Part shown: in pieces, positions 1 to 5,656 of the stretch
Position numbering within the stretch: position 1 is the first letter of the stretch
How the letters are laid out: every line of letters begins with the position of its first letter
DNA from: Comamonas sp.
GTDB lineage: Bacteria > Pseudomonadota > Gammaproteobacteria > Burkholderiales > Burkholderiaceae_C
DNA length: 5,656 bases
NCBI GenBank assembly: GCA_018384835.1
Contig: JAHAYB010000156.1
Span: 1-5,656, forward strand
Reading direction: 5' to 3'
Made by a program: the position numbers and the translations under genes
The notes under the pieces: generated by a model
The model's database searches: none
Seen by the model: the letters and a program-made list of their open reading frames with translations, nothing else
Told to the model about the DNA's origin: nothing

Positions 1-1309
1 AGACAGCGTTAGCACCTTGGCCTTTAGCCAAACGGCGGGTAGCAATCAATCTCCCAAACTATTACTGCAAAGCGCCGGGGGCCAAGGTATTGCCCAAGCA
101 CTGACCCCTTTGCAAGTGGCGCGGAAAGGCGATGGCGGCCCCAAAGCCCCCCTGGCCGACACCGATTTCAAAGAAGCCATTCTCGGCACGATTACTGGCC
201 CCTTTCAGGGAGCGTCCGGTATTGTGTGGATTTTTACGAATAATAAAAACAGCCCCAATAACGACCCCCAAACCCGCGAGCGCAATCGCGATTTCTACCA
301 TTTATTGCACACCGAACCGGCCATTACCAAAACCTTGGCCTTTCCCTTGCGGATGCCAGTGCGCAGCCCGCGTTTTCAAGCCCAAGGCTTAATGGTGTAC
401 GCCCTGGCCTATGGCGCCCCAGCCGCCCAGGCATTGGACGTCCTGCTGGCGCAAGGGCGAATCGCCCAAGTGCTGACCAAGCCGCCAGCACGCCTCAAAC
501 CGCTCGACCAAGAGGCGGTGCGCATCCTCCCTCAAGCGGTGCGCAACAACGGCTCCATGCGCACCAGTTTGGGCAGCGACCAGCGCACCGTGATGCTGGA
601 TGTCACCGACCCCGCCCAATACCAGCCCGAGGTGACTTTGCTAGCCGCGCTGCGCAACCAGTTCTACCCCTATGTGATTGCGAGCGCCCAGACCAGTGGG
701 CAGGTGCAATCGCCCTTGGGCAGCACCCTGCTACAGGTCACACCGACGCAGGTGGAGCAACTCGAACCCGGCGCAGACCAAGCGGTGGAAGTCAGTTTTA
801 AGCTGCCCATGCCGCAGATTCCTTCAGCGTGGTCTTGGCAAGCATTGGGGGCTATGGGCAAGCAGGTGCTTATTCCTATGACCGCTGAACTCAGCTTGCA
901 AGGCCAGCAGTTGCGCGTGGCCGACAGCTTTACGCAGGAGATGCAAACCATTTTCCCAGGCGACCCGATTTCGGAAGTCTTCACCCCACCGCAAAGCGTG
1001 CAAGCCTCTCGGGTGAAAATTCCGCTGGTGCTGCGCGTGCAATACCCTTTGCTGCCCGTGTTTTTGGCCCTGGGCGGGGTGCTTGCCCTGCTGGGGGGAT
1101 TGCTGGCCTTTGGCATTTTGGGCCAGCGCAGCAAGCGCTTTACCGTCCACATCGACGGCATGGCCCGCACCGTCGCCTTAAAGCCCTTTGCGCGGCTGGT
1201 GCTGCGCAATCCCGAAGGGCAAGAGGTGGGGGAAGTGCAACGTTCTTGGCAGCAATTGCGCGTTATTCGCACCCAGGAAGGCCATACACTCAGCGTTTCT
1301 GCACGATAA
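1..1309 (+). CDS. Membrane-anchored vWA-domain protein, 5' end outside the window
   Basis: The reading frame is open from the left edge (first full codon at base 2), so the gene starts upstream. The TTG at 17 lies inside the vWA fold and is not a credible start. The visible 435 residues (numbered from base 2) begin with a vWA beta-strand pattern, D-S-V-S-T-L-A-F-S. The MIDAS loop-2 threonine follows in ADTDFKEAI (T54), then a hydrophobic strand ending in FTNN (T79-N81), where vWA domains usually have TD. Residues ~110-345 look like a beta-rich extracytoplasmic region. One strong membrane helix spans ~350-373 and is followed by QRSKR, so the last ~60 residues should be cytoplasmic; they look like a small beta-domain. 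The missing 5' part should hold the DxSxS MIDAS motif and probably a signal peptide. A vWA protein beside a tubulin-like gene matches the proposed FtsZl membrane-remodelling system. Its ligand is unknown. The vWA call is firm; the topology is inferred. Confidence 0.85.
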   Translation, partial: DSVSTLAFSQTAGSNQSPKLLLQSAGGQGIAQALTPLQVARKGDGGPKAPLADTDFKEAILGTITGPFQGASGIVWIFTNNKNSPNNDPQTRERNRDFYHLLHTEPAITKTLAFPLRMPVRSPRFQAQGLMVYALAYGAPAAQALDVLLAQGRIAQVLTKPPARLKPLDQEAVRILPQAVRNNGSMRTSLGSDQRTVMLDVTDPAQYQPEVTLLAALRNQFYPYVIASAQTSGQVQSPLGSTLLQVTPTQVEQLEPGADQAVEVSFKLPMPQIPSAWSWQALGAMGKQVLIPMTAELSLQGQQLRVADSFTQEMQTIFPGDPISEVFTPPQSVQASRVKIPLVLRVQYPLLPVFLALGGVLALLGGLLAFGILGQRSKRFTVHIDGMARTVALKPFARLVLRNPEGQEVGEVQRSWQQLRVIRTQEGHTLSVSAR

Positions 1310-1378
1310 ATGGGCATCCCCAGTTTTGAATACGTTGAGTATTTCCCTTTGATTTTTCTTATCCCCTCTTTCATTTAG
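1310..1378 (+). other. Possible 22-codon hydrophobic ORF abutting the vWA stop codon
   Basis: The TAA that ends the vWA gene (1307-1309) is followed at once by ATG at 1310, which opens a 22-codon frame ending in TAG at 1376-1378. The peptide begins MGIPSFEYVEYF and continues with a hydrophobic Leu/Ile/Phe/Pro run, long enough to sit in or on a membrane. Re-initiation after TAA-ATG is plausible, but no Shine-Dalgarno is visible and so short a frame arises easily by chance in an AT- and pyrimidine-rich gap. I recognise no family. Treat it as a candidate only. Confidence 0.15.
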
Positions 1379-1388
1379 AAATTTAGAA
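1373..1388 (+). repeat. Perfect tandem duplication of ATTTAGAA
   Basis: Two copies of ATTTAGAA lie head to tail (1373-1380 and 1381-1388), directly before the Shine-Dalgarno of the three-helix protein gene. The second copy overlaps the GAAAGG ribosome-binding sequence. It may be a slippage product or simply a low-complexity A/T leader; no function is implied. Confidence 0.6.
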
Positions 1389-1391
1389 AGG
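1386..1391 (+). promoter_or_regulatory. Shine-Dalgarno GAAAGG for the 1402 start
   Basis: GAAAGG ends 10 bases before ATG at 1402. It is a partial match to the anti-Shine-Dalgarno (AAGG core) with a somewhat long but acceptable spacing. It supports ATG 1402 as the start of the 142-residue protein. The tubulin-like gene has no such site. Confidence 0.55.
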
Positions 1392-1401
1392 CCACTTTTT
1401 T

Positions 1402-1830
1402 ATGGCACAAAACGACAATAACAGCAGCGGCTTTGCTTTACCGGCCCCTTCTGAAAATGCCCCCACTGCTTTGGATGCACCCGCAGTCACCACCACCAGC
1501 ACCGAAGCGCCCAGTTTGGCGTCCATTAACTTGGGGGAAGACACGTCTTCGCGGGATTTAATGGTGGGCGGTGCGATTATCTTGGTGCTGTTGGTGGCTT
1601 TTTTCTTTGCCAAAAATGCCTACGCCAACACCTTGGTCGCCAAACGTGTCCCCCCGAACAAAGCCAATACGGCCGGTTGGTGGCTTTTTATTGGCTTGGC
1701 CGGGATTGCCATTGGCGTGGTTTTGGCTGCGGTCAGCAGCAGCCGTTTCATGACGCCTTTTGTGCTGGGGCCATTGGGGGGCGTTGGTTTGCTCGGTTTG
1801 ATTTTGGCCGTTGTCACCGGGCGCAAATAA
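1402..1830 (+). CDS. Small membrane protein with three predicted helices and an Ala/Pro-rich N-terminal tail
   Basis: I do not recognise a family for this 142-residue protein. Residues 1-52 are low complexity, rich in Ala, Pro, Ser and Thr, and acidic: there is no Lys, and the only Arg is at 51. Predicted membrane helices lie at ~54-70, ~93-111 and ~117-138, and the protein ends in GRK. The loop between helices 1 and 2 is basic (K71, K81, R82, K87) and contains VPPNK. By the positive-inside rule this loop and the C-terminus are cytoplasmic and the acidic tail is extracytoplasmic; this topology is inferred. The start is supported by GAAAGG upstream. The gene lies between the vWA gene (92-base gap) and the tubulin-like gene (56-base gap) on the same strand, so it is probably a membrane component of the same system, possibly an anchor or adaptor. 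The ORF is firm; the role is not known. Confidence 0.85.
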   Translation: MAQNDNNSSGFALPAPSENAPTALDAPAVTTTSTEAPSLASINLGEDTSSRDLMVGGAIILVLLVAFFFAKNAYANTLVAKRVPPNKANTAGWWLFIGLAGIAIGVVLAAVSSSRFMTPFVLGPLGGVGLLGLILAVVTGRK

Positions 1831-1852
1831 TTTTTTATCAGCCATACTTTTA

Positions 1853-1868
1853 GCCTAGCTTGCTAGGC
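1853..1868. repeat. Perfect 7-bp inverted repeat before the tubulin-like gene
   Basis: GCCTAGC (1853-1859) and GCTAGGC (1862-1868) are exact reverse complements separated by TT. As RNA this would fold as a 6-bp stem with a CUUG loop. No T-run follows on either strand, so it is not a standard intrinsic terminator. It ends 18 bases before ATG 1887, a position where it could be a protein-binding palindrome or a hairpin affecting translation or mRNA stability. The structure is seen directly; the function is inferred. Confidence 0.6.
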
Positions 1869-1886
1869 CATTGACCGCTTACGCAT

Positions 1887-4800
1887 ATGACCGACATCGA
1901 TACCACCTTAAACTCCGACAATTCTCAGAAAAAAGAAATCCAAATCAATGTACGACCCACGCTTTTTATTGGCGTAGGTGGTACAGGGATGGAGGTTTTA
2001 ATGCGTGTGCGGCGCAAAATTCTAAATAATCTCTGGGGCTCCTCGCAGCAGCAGGTGCGCATCGATAGCTTGGCCGAATTTCCTATTGCCCAATTTATTC
2101 AATTAGATTTGGATTCAGGAGCACTCATTGATTCTAGTCGCTCGCAAAGTGAAGACTTACAATTTGATCAGGTAAAGTTTTCCGAAGAAGATAAAATTAT
2201 TGAATCTTTTGACATGGAAAAATACAGCCGTGACGAAGATTCACTAGAAAAATATCCTCATATCAAAGAATGGCTACCTTTAACACCACGCGTGATTGCC
2301 AATCTGGGCATTGATCCTAGCAAAGGTGCTGGGCAAATTCGCGCCATTTCACGTCTGTATTTTTATGACAAATACAGCAAAATCCGTGACAAACTGCGCA
2401 CAAAACTTAAAACCCTTAAGTCTGGCCTTTCTCACGAAAAACAATTGGCCAAACTAGGACTTAAAATGGAATTGCAAAAATTCCGTATTGTTGTCATTGG
2501 CTCAATTGCGGGTGGCACAGGTTCAGGCAGTTTTTTAGATATGGGCTGGCTGGCCCGCGCCATTGCTAACGCAGAAGTCGCCAGTGCTGATGTAGATTTA
2601 ATGCTTTTTTTACCTACGGGCTATAGTGGTGCCAACAAAATTCGCACCGAGGCCAATGGCTACGCTGCTTTGATGGAATTAGAAGCCGCCATGCGGGGAA
2701 ACAAAGAGTTCATCAGCCAATGGGACAGCTATGACAATCTTGTACTCGATCGCGAACCGTACAAAGAAGTCTTTTTAATTGATTCCGGCAATTTGGCACA
2801 GCAACACACCAAAGACATCAAAGATGTTTACCAAATGGTGGCCAATACACTATTTGAAGATTTTTCTTCTGGCGATTTCGCCCGCAGCAAACGCTCGGTA
2901 GCAGTTAATCAGGCCCAGCATAAAAATTATCCTCATGTCGCTTTGGTGCCCCAACAGCGCTTCAAAGCCATGAAACTGCAGTATTCCAAACGCTATTCGG
3001 CCTTTGGGCAATCTGTACTGGATACACAATTACAAGCCAAGCAAGAAGCCCGCTCCCACCAATGGGCAGGTGCGATGCTGCAAGCATTTTTTGGGGTGGG
3101 TGCCAGCGATGGACAATCAAACCGCGCCAATGATAAACAGCGCGATGAGTTCATGGCCACTTCTATGGCCTTATCGCCTATTACATTTAGTGATTTTCCA
3201 GAATTTTCCGACACCTCCATTGAATTAAAGCGTTCTAACGGAGAGTTTACCGATTACGACGTTGTCGATTACTTACTGCAGGATAAGCAAGGCAGTTTAC
3301 TTAGTGGTGTAGAAGAGCGCGTAAACAACCGCATCAACGATATTCGCACAGGATTTGATCGCAAAGAATGGGCCACCCAGGTACGCGACGCTATCAAACT
3401 ACTGCACCGCGATGCGGTGCGCGACCAAGATTCCAGCGCCGACACCACGGAAGACCGCGTCACCCGTCGCCGCAAAGAGTTGCTGACCCGCATGCAAGAA
3501 GAGGTGCGAACCAAGCTGTATGCGTATTTAGACAACAAAGATTACGGTGGACTGGAATATGTGTTGTCACTGGTCGAGCAAATCAAAGACCGCTTAGAAG
3601 CCCCTGGCACTGGATTACTGAGCAGCTTGCGTTTAAACAGCGAGCGCTACCAAGAAATTCGGGATGCCGTGCGCAGTCGCGAAGTGGAACGTCTATTGGA
3701 AAACCTGGAGCAAACCAAAGGTGGACTTTTCGGCAGTGGTGAAAAGCAAGCCGCACTGATCATGGACCAGCTACGGGTCGAAATTGCCAATAGCCTGAAG
3801 TTTCACCTGCGCACCAAAGCAGCTGAAGAAGCGTTGGCCCTCATGGCAGCCCTGTCGGCTTGGCTAGGCCAGCGCAGTGGTGTCGATGCCCAAGGCCAAG
3901 CGGTTTGGACGGGTTTGGTGGGCGAGTTTCAAGCCGGGCGCAATGCTGTTTTGCAGATGCTGCAACAGCTGCAACGCTCAGGCGAGATTATTCAAAAAGA
4001 CTTGAAGGCTGAACACGCCACCTTAATCACCGTACAAGCCGAAGAGTTTGCGCCCGCCATGCCGGCTGCGCAAGAGCTGCGGGCATGGGCAGACAAAGCT
4101 TTTGCCGACCTGGGGGGCTCTAAAGTCTTATTCCCCATGCTGGGCGATGCCGAGCAGCGCCAGAATATTCAGCGCAAAGTGCTGCGCATGGCACACGCCC
4201 AAATGGCCGCCCGCAGCAGCAGCCCAGATGCAAGCACCGATGGCGGAAGCGATCCTTTAATTGCGGCACTAGAAGCGCTGCCTGCCGCAACGCGAGCCGA
4301 TATTTTCAGCAAACTGCTGCACTGCGCCATGCCCTGGGTGGATGCGAACTTGTCTGGGGATGTCGGTATTCGCAGTGACCAATATAAATGCTTTATTGGC
4401 GTAGCCCATTCACAAGAATTTATCCGCAAATTTAGCGCTGAAATTCAGGCCTGCGTCCCCACCTATGTGGGATTAACAGGCCCGCAGGTTAGCATTATTG
4501 AAAGCGGCTTACCGGGCCGGGCTGTGTGTTATTGCGAACTTTCAGGTGTACCTTTGACCGCTTTACGCGGGATTGAAGAGTGGCGCACCAGTTACCGCAA
4601 AGAAGCCGATAAAAGCCCCACCCATACCCATATTGACTTTAGCCAATTTACCCACCCTATTGCGCCCACACCTGAAGAACTCAATGCCCTGGCGGATGAC
4701 TTTAAAATTTATTTACAAGCCGTCATGCTGGGAATCGTAGAGCGCATGAAAGGGCGCTCTTCCCCCCCTGGCCAATACCGTTTTGAAGTGGCCGCTGGGG

Positions 4801-5651
4801 AGTGGATGCGCATCGGCAATGAACGTTTAATGCGTATCAATGGCCTGCCAATTATTTATCGCCAAGCTATTCAAGACCAAGTGCAAGAGCGCATTAGCCA
4901 AGCCAGTAAGGAAGAATTATTGGCACTGTATGCCCTGGCCAGTTACTACGAAACCAGAGTCTATACTCCGAAAAAAATACAAAATGCCCGCGCGTATGAA
5001 GAAAAACACCAAGGCTTTGCCAGTGCCATTGCTGAAGAATTGAAAAACGAATTTCAAAATCGCCTGCGCCGCATGGGCGTGGCCGAGGCGGCATTTACCG
5101 CAACCGAGAAAAGTTTGCAATCAGCTCTACCGCAATGGGCGCAAGTGATTGAATATTCTGATGCCGATGCCTACCCTTGGGAAGTACAGCAACCGGAGGT
5201 AGAGGAAGGCGAAGGCCCGCGCTTGAAATACCGGCTGGGCACTATTGCCCAGGTGCAAGCTCTCTTGCAGCCAAGCGCTGGCATGCAGCCGACGCAGCCC
5301 CAGGCTTACGCTGCACCTATAGCTGCTGCGCCAGCTGCACCCGCCGTCCATGCTAGCCCGCCCCCTCAGCCCAGCACTGCCCTGCCTCCCATGCCTGGTG
5401 CTGGTGCTGGCGCCGTGCCACCCGCGCCCAGCTACCAATACCACATTGGTGTGCAAGGCCAAACCTACGGCCCCTTTGGCATCGCCCAACTGCGCCAAAT
5501 GCTGGCCGAAGGCCGCATCGACCCCACAACTATTGCCTGGCGTGAAGGCTGGCCTAGCTGGCTCAGTTTGCAGCAAAGCCCGGAGCTGCAACCGCTGCTA
5601 GGCAATGCCACGGCCACTGCCGCCCTGCCGCCAATGCCGCCCCTGCACTGA
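1887..5651 (+). CDS. Giant FtsZ/tubulin-like protein (Tubulin_2 type) with C-terminal GYF_2-type domain
   Basis: The protein has 1254 residues. Its N-terminal part shows tubulin/FtsZ nucleotide-binding motifs in order: a first glycine loop GVGGTG (29-34) after a hydrophobic strand; FIQLDLD (70-76) as the next strand and loop; the tubulin signature loop in IGSIAGGTGSGSF (204-216); strand LMLFLPTG (238-245); and helix EANGYAALMELEA (255-267). AFGQS (372-376) begins what looks like the next conserved block. Residues ~515-760 are mostly helical and charged. A second block (~869-920) contains SGVPL, GIEEW (895-899) and THTHID (912-917), as I recall from this family. An Ala/Pro linker (~1129-1182) leads to a GYF_2-like domain (~1183-1239) with YGPF (1194-1197) and a W-x(3)-W-x(2)-W pattern (W1218, W1222, W1225). 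The protein is probably a cytoplasmic GTP-binding polymer or scaffold. ATG 1887 is chosen because an in-frame TGA lies at 1872, although no Shine-Dalgarno is visible. The superfamily and GYF_2 calls are strong; polymerisation and GTPase activity are inferred. Confidence 0.9.
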   Translation: MTDIDTTLNSDNSQKKEIQINVRPTLFIGVGGTGMEVLMRVRRKILNNLWGSSQQQVRIDSLAEFPIAQFIQLDLDSGALIDSSRSQSEDLQFDQVKFSEEDKIIESFDMEKYSRDEDSLEKYPHIKEWLPLTPRVIANLGIDPSKGAGQIRAISRLYFYDKYSKIRDKLRTKLKTLKSGLSHEKQLAKLGLKMELQKFRIVVIGSIAGGTGSGSFLDMGWLARAIANAEVASADVDLMLFLPTGYSGANKIRTEANGYAALMELEAAMRGNKEFISQWDSYDNLVLDREPYKEVFLIDSGNLAQQHTKDIKDVYQMVANTLFEDFSSGDFARSKRSVAVNQAQHKNYPHVALVPQQRFKAMKLQYSKRYSAFGQSVLDTQLQAKQEARSHQWAGAMLQAFFGVGASDGQSNRANDKQRDEFMATSMALSPITFSDFPEFSDTSIELKRSNGEFTDYDVVDYLLQDKQGSLLSGVEERVNNRINDIRTGFDRKEWATQVRDAIKLLHRDAVRDQDSSADTTEDRVTRRRKELLTRMQEEVRTKLYAYLDNKDYGGLEYVLSLVEQIKDRLEAPGTGLLSSLRLNSERYQEIRDAVRSREVERLLENLEQTKGGLFGSGEKQAALIMDQLRVEIANSLKFHLRTKAAEEALALMAALSAWLGQRSGVDAQGQAVWTGLVGEFQAGRNAVLQMLQQLQRSGEIIQKDLKAEHATLITVQAEEFAPAMPAAQELRAWADKAFADLGGSKVLFPMLGDAEQRQNIQRKVLRMAHAQMAARSSSPDASTDGGSDPLIAALEALPAATRADIFSKLLHCAMPWVDANLSGDVGIRSDQYKCFIGVAHSQEFIRKFSAEIQACVPTYVGLTGPQVSIIESGLPGRAVCYCELSGVPLTALRGIEEWRTSYRKEADKSPTHTHIDFSQFTHPIAPTPEELNALADDFKIYLQAVMLGIVERMKGRSSPPGQYRFEVAAGEWMRIGNERLMRINGLPIIYRQAIQDQVQERISQASKEELLALYALASYYETRVYTPKKIQNARAYEEKHQGFASAIAEELKNEFQNRLRRMGVAEAAFTATEKSLQSALPQWAQVIEYSDADAYPWEVQQPEVEEGEGPRLKYRLGTIAQVQALLQPSAGMQPTQPQAYAAPIAAAPAAPAVHASPPPQPSTALPPMPGAGAGAVPPAPSYQYHIGVQGQTYGPFGIAQLRQMLAEGRIDPTTIAWREGWPSWLSLQQSPELQPLLGNATATAALPPMPPLH
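5271..5432 (+). other. Ala/Pro-rich linker between tubulin-like body and GYF_2 domain
   Basis: These bases encode about 54 residues made mostly of Ala, Pro, Gln, Ser and Gly, with no predicted fold. The stretch is markedly more GC-rich than the 5' half of the same gene. It includes ALPPMP at 1165-1170; the same hexapeptide recurs after the GYF_2 domain at 1246-1251, encoded with partly different codons. It most likely acts as a flexible tether. Confidence 0.75.
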
Positions 5652-5656
5652 ATGCC
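5652..5656 (+). CDS. Possible start codon of the next gene, cut by the window edge
   Basis: ATG at 5652-5654 follows the TGA of the tubulin-like gene with no base between. Stop-start abutment is common in translationally coupled operon genes. Only five bases are visible and no Shine-Dalgarno is evident in the preceding codons, so this is a suggestion only. Confidence 0.25.

Noticed and set aside
17..1309. TTG at 17 as the start of the vWA gene
   Set aside because: The frame is open back to base 2 and the residues before and after the TTG form one vWA beta-strand, so the true start lies upstream of the window.
1311..1327. Possible intrinsic terminator after the vWA gene (TGGG/CCCA stem followed by GTTTT)
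   Set aside because: The stem has only 4 bp with a 4-base loop and the T-run is four bases, which is too weak to call a terminator.
1335..1363. Possible sigma-70 promoter with TTGAGT as -35 and CTTATC as -10
   Set aside because: The -10 match is poor and A/T-rich gaps produce such pairs by chance. The short gap also fits an operon without an internal promoter.
670..1374. 234-codon open frame on the minus strand opposite the vWA gene
   Set aside because: Its translation is rich in Ser, Arg, Cys and Pro with no recognisable domain, and it lies antisense to a well-supported vWA/membrane-helix gene. It is a shadow frame.
1831..1836. T6 run directly after the stop of the three-helix protein gene
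   Set aside because: No stable GC-rich stem precedes it, so it does not meet the form of an intrinsic terminator.
3368..3742. 124-codon open frame on the plus strand inside the tubulin-like gene
   Set aside because: It is an out-of-frame, Arg/Pro-rich shadow within a continuous long frame. It shows no sign of a frameshift or a separate gene.
5127..5591. 154-codon open frame on the minus strand opposite the end of the tubulin-like gene
   Set aside because: It is antisense to the GC-rich Ala/Pro linker and GYF_2 domain, where stop codons are rare in all frames. No family features are seen.

Overview
The window carries three consecutive plus-strand genes and reads as one stretch of an operon. 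In order they are: (1) a membrane-anchored von Willebrand A (vWA) protein whose 5' end lies upstream of the window; (2) a 142-residue protein with a long Ala/Pro/Ser/Thr-rich N-terminal tail and three predicted membrane helices; (3) a 1254-residue member of the FtsZ/tubulin superfamily (Tubulin_2-like) with a GYF_2-type domain fused at its C-terminus. The third gene's stop is followed directly by an ATG, so a further gene may begin at the right edge.

The gene set fits the multicomponent membrane-remodelling system proposed from genome context by Makarova and Koonin for divergent FtsZ-like proteins (FtsZl), in which a tubulin-like protein is encoded with a vWA protein, a distinct GTPase and OmpA-family proteins. 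No GTPase or OmpA gene is in this window. The likely arrangement, which is inference, is that the vWA and three-helix proteins sit in the inner membrane and the giant tubulin-like NTPase assembles on the cytoplasmic side, with its GYF_2 tail on a flexible Ala/Pro linker available for a protein contact.

The organism is probably a Gram-negative bacterium, most likely of the Pseudomonadota. The base is the gene content, the moderate GC with GC-rich third positions in much of the coding sequence, and the tight same-strand layout. Genus cannot be told from this sequence.

Layout: 1-1309 vWA gene (5' truncated); 1310-1401 a 92-base gap holding a possible 22-codon hydrophobic ORF, a tandem 8-mer and the Shine-Dalgarno of the next gene; 1402-1830 three-helix protein; 1831-1886 a 56-base gap with a perfect 7-bp inverted repeat and no recognisable Shine-Dalgarno; 1887-5651 tubulin-like/GYF_2 protein; 5652-5656 possible start of the next gene. 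I saw no tRNA, rRNA, CRISPR, insertion sequence or convincing intrinsic terminator. No gap without a gene exceeds 300 bases.
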